From assembly GCA_004431415.1 (NCBI GenBank), contig QPMI01000503.1, positions 1 to 64,000 on the forward strand: a stretch of 64,000 bases of DNA. The letters are read 5' to 3'. This DNA comes from Cyanophora paradoxa. Lineage: Eukaryota > Glaucocystophyceae > Cyanophorales > Cyanophoraceae. The notes below the pieces were generated by a model. It did not search any database. It had not been told where the DNA came from and was given only the letters and a program-made list of their open reading frames with translations. Position 1 is the first letter of the stretch; every line of letters starts with the position of its first letter. Shown here piece after piece: positions 1 through 9,400 of this stretch. A program made the translations under genes and the position numbers.

Positions 1-2
1 CC

Positions 3-272
3 TCGCCCTTTAACGACGGCGAGGTCAGCAGCGCCCTGGAGAGGATCTGCGACGCGCTGGGAATTAACTGGGAGCGCCTGACCGCGGAGGCGGCGGACGA
101 GGCCGCCGCGCCGAGTCGCTGGGCCAGTGAGGACACCAGCTCGGAGGAGATGACAGACGAAGAGGGAGACAGGGTGATTTACGTGGCGCGACCCGAGACG
201 ATTTTGCGACCTCGGAATCGGCTGCTCGGAGGGAGAGCAGAGGAGACCGAGGACGAGGACTCCGACGCCTAG
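3..272 (+). CDS. C-terminal part of an acidic virus-block protein (5' end outside window)
   Basis: An open frame enters from the left edge and ends at TAG 270-272. The 89 visible residues include a helical segment near residues 5-25 and a very acidic tail ending in EDEDSDA. I do not recognise a family. It is followed after 34 nt by the next plus-strand gene, and the gap contains CGCCCCTTAAAA, a motif seen again before other genes of this block. Because it is cut by the window edge, its length and function cannot be judged. Confidence 0.6.
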   Translation, partial: SPFNDGEVSSALERICDALGINWERLTAEAADEAAAPSRWASEDTSSEEMTDEEGDRVIYVARPETILRPRNRLLGGRAEETEDEDSDA

Positions 273-306
273 GCGCGCCCCTTAAAATTTCCGAGGCGCT
301 AGGAAA

Positions 307-649
307 ATGTCAAAGGTGCTCCTAGGGCTCTCCCAGGCTATCGTGCAGTACGCCCTCGGCCTGGCATCCGGCTCCCTCATCGACGCCGCCTTCTCCTCGC
401 ACGAAGGCGAAAACAGGGCGGGCCACGCGCCGAGCTCGCCGCGCAAGTCGCCGTCAACGGCCTCTCCCTCGGCCTGCTCTCGAAATACGTGCTCACCCTC
501 AAGTTCTTCGACGACGACCCCACCGGCGAATTATGTTCATCCTCGGATTCACACACGGGCAGACGAACATGCTAATCAAGGCTACCAGCGCCAGCTTCGG
601 AATCAAGCAGGCGCTCGAGCGGAAGGCCGCCGCGATCACTAAAGAGTAG
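307..649 (+). pseudogene. Small virus-block protein, reading frame broken twice
   Basis: The start is in the AGGAAAATG context typical of this block. The first 35-40 residues are hydrophobic and protein-like. The open frame then turns into Ser/Pro-rich nonsense while a second frame continues with good protein character (GLSLGLLSKYVLTLKFF). A second shift near 531-535 leads into a third frame (MFILGFTHGQTNMLIK) that ends at TAG 647-649. The simplest reading is one gene of about 110 codons with two single-base indels, near 415-425 and near 533. Whether these are decay or sequencing errors cannot be decided here. The family is not recognised; the hydrophobic stretches suggest a small membrane-associated protein. 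Confidence 0.5.
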
Positions 650-660
650 CTAAAGAGTAG
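639..660. repeat. 11-bp tandem duplication holding two convergent stop codons
   Basis: CTAAAGAGTAG occurs twice head to tail (639-649 and 650-660). The first copy supplies TAG 647-649 to the plus-strand gene. The first three bases of the second copy supply the TAG (reverse of 650-652) of the minus-strand VLTF3-like gene. No base lies between the two stop codons. Confidence 0.85.
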
Positions 661-1478
661 GAAAGAAATGCCAGTCGTTGTACTCGCAGATCCTGTTCCA
701 AATCGAATCTAACTCCGAGAGTTTCTGCCTGCTCTTGAGCAAGGGGAAAAAGGGGAGGTGCTGGGGCAAATCCAGCAGCACGAAAATCTGCCTGAAAACG
801 TAATTGTAGTTGAGCATGTTCTTCCTGCCCTGCGACTTGAACATGCTGAAGGGGACCTCCACCAGGGCGAACATCTCCTGCACCCGGTCCATGTCCTCCG
901 CGCTCATCGGAGGCGGGCGCTCGCCCGTGATGCGCCACTTGATCTGCGCCCAGCGCTCGATGTACTTCTGCTGCTTCAGAGCCCGGAGAACTTGGCGGAT
1001 ATTGTCTTTGCTCCACTCCTTCCCCGCCATGCGCCTCGCAGATAGCTGCCAGCACGTCCTCGGTACCGGAGAATCCTCCAGGCAGTGCTGCTTAAGTCGC
1101 TCGGAAACGTGGTACTTGCGCAGGTAGTTGCTGTGGAGCTCGCTGACAGCCAGGGGTTGATGGTCCGGATAATAAAGATCCAGGACCAGACCGCAGCCTT
1201 GGCAAACCAGATCCCCATCCAGGTGAACACCAACGAGGGCGGTAGAGCTGCAATTTCCGCAGGGGACAGCGGCTTCGCTTGGGGCCTTGGGTGCGGCGGT
1301 TGCGCTTGCGGGGGCGCTCTCCGGCCCCGAGGTAGGAGTTGGCGATGGCGGCGGCGGCGGCGGGGTACGGTGCCGGAGTGTCGAAGTCTGGGTCCCCCTC
1401 GTCGTGAAGGATGGCGCCGTAGCGCTGGATCTGCTCGAAGTTTCGGAGGAGGAGATCGATTTCGTTAGAGTCTGCCAT
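650..1478 (-). CDS. VLTF3-like viral late transcription factor
   Basis: The C-terminal 200 residues are a good match to the poxvirus/NCLDV late transcription factor 3 family. A zinc ribbon (CGNC about 20 residues before CQGCG) is followed by SNYLRKYHVSERL and by the family-typical block NYNYVFRQIFVLLDLPQHLP ... FFPLLKSRQKL. Known members direct late viral transcription. Frame use changes near 1275: the N-terminal frame from ATG 1478 (MADSNEIDLLLRNFEQ) looks genuine but is shifted one base relative to the zinc-ribbon frame, so one indel is likely. An alternative start at 1609 is in frame with the C-terminal part and would add a Cys-rich segment (CNKC...CWFC), which may instead be a separate small product. 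The stop codon directly abuts that of the convergent upstream gene. Confidence 0.8.
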
Positions 1479-1709
1479 TCCTCTGAGTCCTCGTACTGCA
1501 GCTGAGCTATTCCCCTGCAGAACCAACAGGTTGGCTTCTCAGAGGAGAGTGGGTCCCACTTGCAAGTGAGGAAGCACTTGTTGCAGAAGGCGTTGCTCAG
1601 GTGATTCATGTGAGGCTCAGGTGATGCTCAGGTGAGGTGCGGACGTACCCCGGGGCCCCACGTGGAAGCTCACCCCAGCCTCGGAAAATTTTCTAGGCCT
1701 TGGTCTGAC

Positions 1710-2551
1710 ATGCTCAACCTCATCGCGAGGGGCGTGGCAGCAAACAGGCAAGCCCGGGCACCGAACCCTCACCTCCGCATGGACGCCTCCGGCCGCTCCC
1801 GGGTAGAGACGCACATCGTGGTGGGCAACATCAACGACAAGGTGCTGGCGCCCGACAAGACGTGGTTCCAGAAGGTGCTGGACGCGGCGCCCGTGAGGAA
1901 ACTGAACGGGGAGGATCGGCCGCAGCGCGAGTCGAATTTCATGATCACCATCCAGACCAACTACAAGCCGCGGAGCAGGGGAGAGGGCTCCAAGGTGCAG
2001 GACGCGTTTCACAGGGGGCTGGAGGCCCTCTTCTACGACGACAGGCAGCTGGCGCGGTGCATAAAGATGGGGGTGTACCCCGACAAGGCGAACCCCAAGG
2101 GCTTCGATTTCAAGTCCGACCAGTACGACACGCACGTGGAGAAGGGCAACGCGAACATCGGCATCGAGTACGGGCCGCGGTCGGGGCGGCTCCACGCGCA
2201 CATCCTGCTCACGCTGGTGCACTACTCGCGCGTGCAATTCGACGGCAAGAAGGCGTCGGATTTCCTCATCAAGTTCATGCAAACGGAGGGGCAGGCGGCC
2301 TGCCGAATTTCTACAAGGACGACTGGTTCGGGGAGGAGTACCAGAAGACGGCGGTGCGGCCGATACGGAGAAAGGACGCCCTCGGCATGCAGTGGACGGG
2401 CAAGGAGACGGGCTACAGGAAGCGAGAAACCGCCAGGCAGATGCACGTAGACGTAAAATTGCTGCCGCAGAGCAACCTTAAGGATCTGCTGCAGCTGTAC
2501 ATTACGAAGACGGTAGAGGCCCTCGAGACGGGCGCTGTAAAGCTCGTGTAA
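1710..2551 (+). pseudogene. HUH-like protein 1 (putative replication initiator), one frameshift
   Basis: The frame is open from 1632, but the first ATG is at 1710. It contains NFMITIQTNYK, which could be the first motif of an HUH endonuclease, and then GPRSGRLHAHILLTLVH, where HAH would be the metal-binding HUH pair. Near 2300 the frame shifts by one; the other frame carries on with NFYKDDWFGEEYQK and ends at 2551. A Tyr such as those in this last segment could be the catalytic nucleophile, but I cannot assign it. The next gene repeats the same motif order, which supports a real domain. HUH proteins nick single-stranded DNA to start rolling-circle type replication. The assignment rests on motif reading only. 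Confidence 0.5.
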
Positions 2552-2572
2552 ATTTTTTCTCGTGTCCAATAA

Positions 2573-4600
2573 ATGCCTCCGAAGCGCCGAGGCCGCAAGA
2601 AGAAGCCAGAGAGCTCGAGCGAGTCAGAGGAAGAGGAGCCCACGTCCCCGTCCTCCGAGTCGGAGGAAGAAGAGGAGGAAGAGGAAGAGGAGCCGGAGCC
2701 TAAGCCGAAGGGCAAGGGCAAGGGGAAGGGAAAGGGAAAGGCAAAGGGAAACGCGCCCGATACCGGCGTGGACGAGCTCGAGACGCCCGTCGTTGAGATT
2801 CCGAAGCGATACGTGCTGGTTCAGGGCGAGGACGGCATATTCCAGCAGCAGAAGAGCATATCCGATTACATCAAGCTCTCGGCCACCAAAGAAGTTCAGA
2901 TGCTCCCATCGCTGCTCGATAAATCATACCACGAGCCCGCGACCCTCTGGAGCATCCACAGCGAAATCGAGTACGATAAACTCCCCGAGGAGCGACTGCG
3001 CGCCATACCGCGCACGTACCAGAGCGCGCAGAAATCGCCGCCAATCTGCTACCGCTGCCTTCGCCTCATGTACGAAGCCACGCCCGTGCCGAGCGCCAAG
3101 GGGGCCAACACGCCAGAGAAAATCGCCGCGAGGGAGGCAGCGCAGGCGAGGAAGGATGCCGTGTACGAAGAGTACGTCGCGGTCATAGAGAAGGCAAACG
3201 CGTGGGCGGCCAAGCAAAACGGCAAGGGAAAGAAAAAGGGCCAGGAGCCGTACCCCTCATCAAGGACAAGAAGCCGGCGCAGGTGCCCACGGTGTCGCCC
3301 AGAAACTCGTGGCTCTGCCAGAAGTGCGTCACGCTGCTCGGCAACAAGGGCCTGCTCGTGATCTTGGGCCTGCAGAGGCGAAAGAGGGGCGACACGGCCA
3401 CCGTCTCCAAGCAGACGCGCGACCACATGGTCGAGAGCGTGCTCGGCGGGCCGAAGCCAAAGACCACGAAAAAGGCAAAGGATACGGCCGCTGACTTCGG
3501 ATCGTCCGTCATCGAGCCCAACTCTGCGCAGTCGAAAATCAGAAAGGCGAAAATCGTGGCGCCGAGCATGGAAGATTTAATGGCAACCTTCGCGGACGCG
3601 CAAGAGGTAAAGCAGAACATAGAGAAGGCGAAAACGGGACTGCAGGCGGCGCAGGCAAACGGGCTGGAGGCGCTCGAGAAGGTGATCACGGAAATCAGCG
3701 AGACGGGGCGGTCGGTCTTCATCCTCAACAAAAGAATCCCGACGGAAGCACGCGGTACGACATACGACAGGCGCGCCAGTCGCGCTACTGGGTGCTCTTC
3801 AACACCCACAAGCGCCTGGGAGAGGCGCGAGAATTCGAGGCGGCGGCGCTGCGCGACAGCCTCGCAGAGGTGCTCTCGGATGCAGAATTCTACAAGTTCA
3901 TACGCTTCAATATGAAGGAAGAGAACGGCAAGTACAAGGACGACACGTACGCCAACGCAATCATCGGAATTCGCGTGCAAGGGGGCGTGGAGGTGGGGCC
4001 GACGGACGGCGCGCTGCACGCCCACGTGCTGGTGACGATCGATCACATATCGAATTTGCAGGTGCTGTGGGCGAATTACGACTGGGTGGTGCTGCTGAAG
4101 GAGAAGGAGCCGAGCACCACGACGGTGTACGAGCGGCTGCACCAAATTCTGTCCGCGAAATTCACGGCGGCGGGCAGCGCCTCGTAGACCAGAAGAGGGC
4201 AGAGGCAGGGCCTCAACCGAGCATCGATACGATGGTGGAAATCGCAGAGCTCGAGCGCATGCTGACGGAAGAGAAGATAGGCATGGGGAAAGATCCGCCC
4301 ACCGTCCTTGCGTCGCTGATCCCAGAGGAAAATTACGCGAGCAAGCTGCAGGAGTACCTCTCAAAGACGCTGCCCGACAAGCAGAGGCGCGATTTACTGA
4401 AAGAGTGGTCGCACGCGCGAAACACGAACAACACCGACAACAACACGGACGGGTACCTCTTCACGATTTTCCAGGCGGACGCCGGCCAGGCGGACGATCC
4501 CCGCTTCGCGCCGCAGGCCGCGGAAATCGGCGACCTGAGGGCCAGGGGCCGAGGGCGCGGCAAAGGCAAGGGGCGCGGAAGGGGAAGGGGTAGCGGATAA
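2573..4600 (+). pseudogene. HUH-like protein 2: charged N-terminus, HUH-like core, RG/GK-rich tail; about three frameshifts
   Basis: The start lies in CCAATAAATG, 21 nt after the previous stop. The N-terminus is Arg/Lys-rich, then a long Glu run, then a (GK)n stretch near residues 45-60. Zinc-like pairs follow (CYRC, then WLCQKC after the first shift). Frame changes near 3240, 3745 and 4180 connect four open segments of consistent protein quality. The third holds RYWVLFNTHKRL and GPTDGALHAHVLVTIDHIS, in the same order and spacing style as the upstream gene. The last ends in an RGRGKGKGRGRGRGSG tail, suggesting nucleic-acid binding. If read as one gene it would be about 675 codons. Alternatively, the segments could be separate small genes, but only the first has the normal start context. 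Confidence 0.5.
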
Positions 4601-4622
4601 TAAATCTGACGGGCCCGCGAAA

Positions 4623-4994
4623 ATGTTCCAGGGGGAATGCACCCACTCGGACATCATCACCGTCGTCTGCGGCGCGCTCTTCCTGGTCTCGGAGCTGCTG
4701 GGCGGCACGGAGCGCGTCGGCCCCAACACAGTGCTGGGCGCCCTGAAGGCGGCGGCCCTTAGGGTCGTCCGCCGCGGACAGCCCGAGCCCGAACCCCCAC
4801 CGGAGCAGCAGAGGCGCGAGAGCACGCAGAACATAGGGCCGCACCACGTCGACATTCAGATGACGCAAACCGGTACCCGTTTTTTTCTAGAGAACATGGG
4901 AAATGGAGACTCCCGCGACACCAGCCCCCAGCGCAGAGGCTCCAGCGCCCAGCAACTCCAGCAGCAGCACCGCGGCCTACCCTTGGCTTCTTAG
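4623..4994 (+). CDS. Small protein with hydrophobic N-terminus and Pro/Gln-rich tail
   Basis: The start context GCGAAAATG, 22 nt after the previous stop, matches the block. Residues 8-30 (SDIITVVCGALFLVSELLGG) are hydrophobic and could be one membrane segment; a basic then Pro/Glu/Gln-rich tail follows. The last part overlaps the next gene in another frame, so the true stop may be earlier, near the TTTTTTTCT run at 4881-4889, if an indel is present. No family recognised. Confidence 0.5.
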   Translation: MFQGECTHSDIITVVCGALFLVSELLGGTERVGPNTVLGALKAAALRVVRRGQPEPEPPPEQQRRESTQNIGPHHVDIQMTQTGTRFFLENMGNGDSRDTSPQRRGSSAQQLQQQHRGLPLAS

Positions 4995-5253
4995 GACTTA
5001 CGCGCGAAAGAAGCAGCAGCAGCCGAAGGCACCGGCGGAAATGGCGGCTGACCTGGATCGGTGCACCCGCCGCGCCATCGCGAGCTACGCCAAGCGCGTC
5101 GAGCAGTACCACCCCCAGATGGCAGAGGACGCCCGGGCGTACGCGAAGAACCCCGCCGCGAGCCCGCCCGTGATGGCCGCCGTCATCGACCGGCTGCAGT
5201 GGGCGCTGCACGAGGAGGGAGAGCGCGTCAGGAATTTCTTCATGCCCAAGTAA
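4903..5253 (+). CDS. Small alpha-helical protein, family unknown
   Basis: 116 codons. The start follows GGGAA at ATG 4903. An Ala/Pro/Ser-rich leader of about 25 residues precedes a charged helical core (ARKKQQQPKAPAEMAADLDR ... IDRLQWALHEEGERVRNFF). It overlaps the preceding frame and ends 22 nt before the next start. Uninterrupted and of good protein character, but I recognise no relative. Confidence 0.55.
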   Translation: METPATPAPSAEAPAPSNSSSSTAAYPWLLRTYARKKQQQPKAPAEMAADLDRCTRRAIASYAKRVEQYHPQMAEDARAYAKNPAASPPVMAAVIDRLQWALHEEGERVRNFFMPK

Positions 5254-5264
5254 ATTTCTGAATG

Positions 5265-5278
5265 GGCCCTTAACAATG
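5265..5278 (+). promoter_or_regulatory. Start-proximal motif GGGCCCTTAAC-ATG
   Basis: One example of a recurrent block motif. Related strings precede other starts: CGCCCCTTAAAA near 275-286, GGCCCCTTCCTAAATA before 5488, and GGCCCCCCTTAA before 5959. The core is a GC-rich GGCCC(C) followed by a short T/A run that merges with the start codon. With gaps of only about 23 nt it must lie in the promoter or 5' leader. Its role is inferred. Confidence 0.45.
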
Positions 5279-5464
5279 TCGTCCATGCTCCCGAGCCTCG
5301 ATGATATCACCAGCGATTCCCGCTACCTGGGCAGCCTGCTGACCCTCGGCGCGGTCGCCTACATGTCGCCCGCGCGCTACTACCTCGTGCGGATCCTCGC
5401 CGCGCAGTTCGCGGGCTACTACTTCGTGGGGCCCTACCTCCTCAACGGCCTGAGGAAGGCATAA
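5276..5464 (+). CDS. 62-residue protein with two hydrophobic segments
   Basis: The start is preceded by GGGCCCTTAACA. After a short acidic leader come two hydrophobic stretches (YLGSLLTLGAVAYM and LVRILAAQFAGYYFVGPYLL), separated by SPARYY. This suggests a small membrane protein, perhaps of a virion membrane or pore. The gap to the next gene is 23 nt. Family unknown. Confidence 0.55.
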   Translation: MSSMLPSLDDITSDSRYLGSLLTLGAVAYMSPARYYLVRILAAQFAGYYFVGPYLLNGLRKA

Positions 5465-5487
5465 TTTCTCAGGCCCCTTCCTAAATA

Positions 5488-5937
5488 ATGTCCTGCGTCA
5501 ACCTCTACGTCCAGTCGAACGGAGAGACGCAGGATTCCGAGGGCTTCTGGCGCCTCAGGCTGAACCAGATCCCCGCCGACATCGACACGCTGCAGATCAA
5601 GGGCGTCTACCTGGAGCTGGACACGACCGCGATTCCGGACCCCACCGCCGCGAAAACCGTCAACGTTCTGCTGATGGACGTGCCCGACTTGAACGTCACG
5701 ACCATCTCGAACGTCAACACGTGCATCAACAAGGTCGTGATCCCGACGTGGGGCCACGACGGCCTCGAGAACACCATCCTCTACTGGTTCGAGGTGCCCA
5801 TGGCCGTGCGCCCGAACTACGTCGCGTACGACAAGTTCCAGGAGCTGCGCGTGCGCTTCACCGACATCACGGGCGCCACCAAGAAGAACAACGCCTTCAT
5901 CGTCAAGAACTTCGGCCTCTGGGCCTTTGCGAAATAG
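5488..5937 (+). CDS. 149-residue beta-rich protein, possible small structural protein
   Basis: Intact frame, started in CCTAAATAATG. Alternating hydrophobic and polar residues with many Val, Thr, Asp and Asn throughout (for example TLQIKGVYLELDTT, KTVNVLLMDVPDLNV, ELRVRFTDITG) predict a beta sandwich, as in single jelly-roll capsid proteins. That would fit a minor capsid or penton role, but the residues I can see do not prove it. Flanked by small genes in the same direction at 21-23 nt spacing. Confidence 0.55.
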   Translation: MSCVNLYVQSNGETQDSEGFWRLRLNQIPADIDTLQIKGVYLELDTTAIPDPTAAKTVNVLLMDVPDLNVTTISNVNTCINKVVIPTWGHDGLENTILYWFEVPMAVRPNYVAYDKFQELRVRFTDITGATKKNNAFIVKNFGLWAFAK

Positions 5938-5958
5938 ATTTTCGCAGGCCCCCCTTAA

Positions 5959-6435
5959 ATGCGCCTGATCATATTCCCGCGAAAGGGCTCGGGCGTCAAG
6001 ACGCGCACCTTTACGGGCGTGCCTGGCTACCCCTCGCCCCTCACTTACAGAGTCGATCTTGTAACCGCCTCTGGTCCAATTAAATACGGGCTGCTGCACA
6101 GCCTCAGTCACATCCGTCTCGGCGAGAGCGCATGGCAGGACTTGGCCTTAATCGTAGAATTCGAGTACAGGGGGGTAGACACGCTAACGGGCGAGCACGT
6201 TTACAGGGTACGGGTAGCAAGGGAGGGGTACTCGCTGCCGAACGGCACGGGCGGGGAATACTGGGAGCCGAAAATACGCGACGCCTCCGAGGCCTACCGC
6301 TGGCTGCGTGACGAGCAGATCACTATCAGGCCCGATTACCCCTACGCCGACGTTTTCTGGCAGGTGCCCGTGGGCCGTTGGACAACGGGCGAGGTGAGCG
6401 GCAAGCTGAAGTGGACGTGGGACGCGGAGCATTAG
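5959..6435 (+). CDS. 158-residue protein of unknown function
   Basis: The start follows GGCCCCCCTTAAATG directly. The N-terminus is basic (MRLIIFPRKGSGVKTRTF); the rest mixes beta-like stretches with a Trp-rich C-terminus ending GKLKWTWDAEH. The frame is intact. The next gene starts 25 nt after its stop, with TTTTTCTCTCTCGC in the gap. No known family recognised. Confidence 0.55.
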   Translation: MRLIIFPRKGSGVKTRTFTGVPGYPSPLTYRVDLVTASGPIKYGLLHSLSHIRLGESAWQDLALIVEFEYRGVDTLTGEHVYRVRVAREGYSLPNGTGGEYWEPKIRDASEAYRWLRDEQITIRPDYPYADVFWQVPVGRWTTGEVSGKLKWTWDAEH

Positions 6436-6460
6436 TTAATTTTTCTCTCTCGCGGATAAA

Positions 6461-9400
6461 ATGTCGATGCTCGACGACCCCTGGCGCATGGCCATCCCGA
6501 ATCCGGACGAGGTGCTGAACGGCGCCTTCGCGATAGACGGGAGCCTGAGCGTGAGGGGAATTTACGCGGACGAGATAAGGCTGCGCAAGGGCGCGACCTA
6601 CAGCGATTTCCTGACGTCCGTCGGTACCTTGGACGATTACGGTGACCTCACCGCAATTATCAAGGGGCTCTGGGGCGTCACGACCGAGACGGGCGTGGAC
6701 TGGAACATTATTAAGAGGGCGGCCGACGTGAAAATCGCAAACTCCGTTACAGCGAAAGACGCCACCCTGAACCTCGTGAAACTGACTCTAAAGGGCGCAG
6801 AGGGGGACGTGAGGCCCGGGTACAACGCACTCGAGCGCATCGCGGGCCCCCTGCGCCACATCTACTGGAGCCGCCAGGCGCTGCCGAGCATGGAGCCCGA
6901 GCAGTACAGGCGCGACAGGGAGGAGTTTTTCGCGTGGTTCGACCACTTCAAGGTGAACATCCGCGCCCTGAGCGCCGACAGGACGGGCGAGACGCCGGAG
7001 ACGACGGGCGGGGGCCGCATCCCAACGGCACCCGACGTGCTCCCCGATCGCTCAGACTGGGCGAAGACGCAGAACTGGGCGCTGAAGGACCACTTCCACG
7101 ACGAGAGGTACGCCCTCGTCAAGCACCCGCATGTGAAGGCCGACATCACGGACTGGGCGCACCGCCACCTGTACGACGACATCATCGGCGGGCCCAAGGT
7201 GCCGGGCGCGATTCCGGGTGGGGGTACGGGCGGCGGAAGCACGGGAGGTGGGGGTACAGGCACCGGGGGTGGGGGTACAGGCACCGGGGGTGGGGGTACA
7301 GGCACGGGGGGCGGAGGGGGCTCCAGTGGCACGCCCGTGGGAGGGGGCGGGGGTAGCAGCGGCTCGGGTGGCGGCGGCTCGGGCGGAGAGAGCGGCGGAG
7401 GGGGTACGCTCGTGCCGATCCTTGGTACAACAACGGGAATCTTCGGCGCGGCCCTGATTGCAGGCGGTGCAAAGTACTACAGGGATCGGAAGGCGTACGA
7501 AAGGGACATTGCAGAGCTGCAGAAAGATAACAAAACGATCGTTTACTCAGACGAGCAGGTGAGAATACTGGCAGAGGAGCTGAAGACAAGGGAGCGGCAA
7601 TTTAACGAAATGAGGACAGCGGCCGAGAAAAAGATAGCGGACGATTTGAAAGAGGCGAGCGATAGAATTGAGAAATCCCTGGAGGCCGAGGAGAAAGCCG
7701 AGATCCGGAAGAGAGAGGCCGATAGGATCGTGGAAAACGCGATAAGGGAGGCAAAGGAGCAGGCAAGGACCGAGCTGGAGAAACTGGACATGGAAATAGC
7801 AAACAAGGTCAACATAGCAAACGAGGTCGAAGAGGGCACAAAGATGCTGGACGATGAGCGAAAGGCAGCGGAGGAGCAAGCCAGAAAAGCAAAGGAGGAT
7901 TTAAGGCAGCTCGAACTGCGAGAACAGGAGAGGCAGAAGGCAGAGGGGCTCGCATCCACCATACGATTCAACCTAGAGCAGCAAGTGAAAACGCTGACGG
8001 CCGAGCTGCAGAGGATAGGGACGGCTGTGCCAAGGGGCACAATGGAGACGCAGACGACGCCAAGGCCCGATCCAAGGCCGGCCGCCGAGAGGCTGCCCTT
8101 CGCGCGGCTGGGTAGGAGCGACCAGGTGGAAGAGCTCATTGGCCTCACGCTCGAGGATCAGAGGGCCCTCTTCGACGCGTTAGAGCAGCGGCGCAGGGCG
8201 GACGAGGAGGCAGCTGCCAAGACAGAAGAGGAACGACTGAAGGCAATGCAAACTGCATCAGACGAGGAATTTGCACGGCTGGAGGAGCCGAAGGTAGCGG
8301 AGCGTAAGCGACGACTGGAGACGTTCAGGGGGGCGCAGATGGATTTTTACCGCTCGGAGCTCAAAAGACTGAAAGAAGGAAATGCATCGGGGGACAGGCT
8401 CCGCGCCATGGAAGAGAACATGCGCGACTTTAGCTACGTTATGGATCAGCTGACGGGAAGGGGTCAGAAAGACGCCGAAGAACTGAGGAGAAAGATGGCC
8501 GATGAGAAGTGGAAAAACTTTGAGCGTCAGGCTGTTCAGAGGCCCATCAGCGATGCCATCTGGATAGCATACGGCGACGTGGAGGAGATGCACAGAGAAC
8601 TGCGGACGGAAGCGAGCCTGTGGCGGGGAGCCCTCGAATGGTCACTGTACCGGATACAAAAGGGGGAGTTTTTGGCAGAGCTGCGAGCCAATCCGAAAAC
8701 GGTGAGCGCGGGCGCACAGAGCGCGTACCTCTCCATGGTCGATTACGTGGGCAAGCTGAGCAAATTTTGGGAAATGCGAAGAGCCATCATTCCAGCGGAG
8801 GGGCTCGCGCAGTACGATGCCATGGTGCGCGATCTGGAGGCCTTCAAACGTGAGCACCCACCCGCCAAATACAAGATTCACATAGATACGACGGCATTCA
8901 TGGGCGATCTAAGGAAGAGAGGAGACGAGGCCAAGAGTCAGATCGAGGAGCGCTACAGAAAGGCCCAAGCGGACAAGGAGTACGCAAACAGGGTGATCGA
9001 AGAGCGGAAGCAGCAAGCCAAGGAGAACGCGGCGAGACGCAACGCCGAGATAGAAGAGCAGAGGCGGAAGATCGCAGAGCGCAAGGCGGCAGAGGAAGAG
9101 GCAAGAAAGACCAAGGTAGAGACAGAGTACCAAGCATTGAAACGGGAGGCCAATCAACTGTTAAAAAGGAGGGGAAGGGCCTACGCCGACGAGGGCGCGG
9201 GCGTGGGCTCGGCCAGCCCGGACGACATCACCCTCGCGGAAAGGGACGACGTTTCCGTAGAGGAAATGCGCCCGGGCACGGCTCGCCTGCCCTCCGAGGG
9301 CGTATTTCAGACGCTCGACAGGCGCGTGATGGGCGACTCGGACGTTATTCTGCGCAACGCCCTCATGCCCTACGGCGACTGGAACCGCGCCACCGCCGAC

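Noticed and set aside
1617-2282. 221-codon minus-strand frame over the HUH-like gene
   Set aside because: Mirror frame of the plus-strand gene, His/Val/Arg-rich, without start context or motifs.
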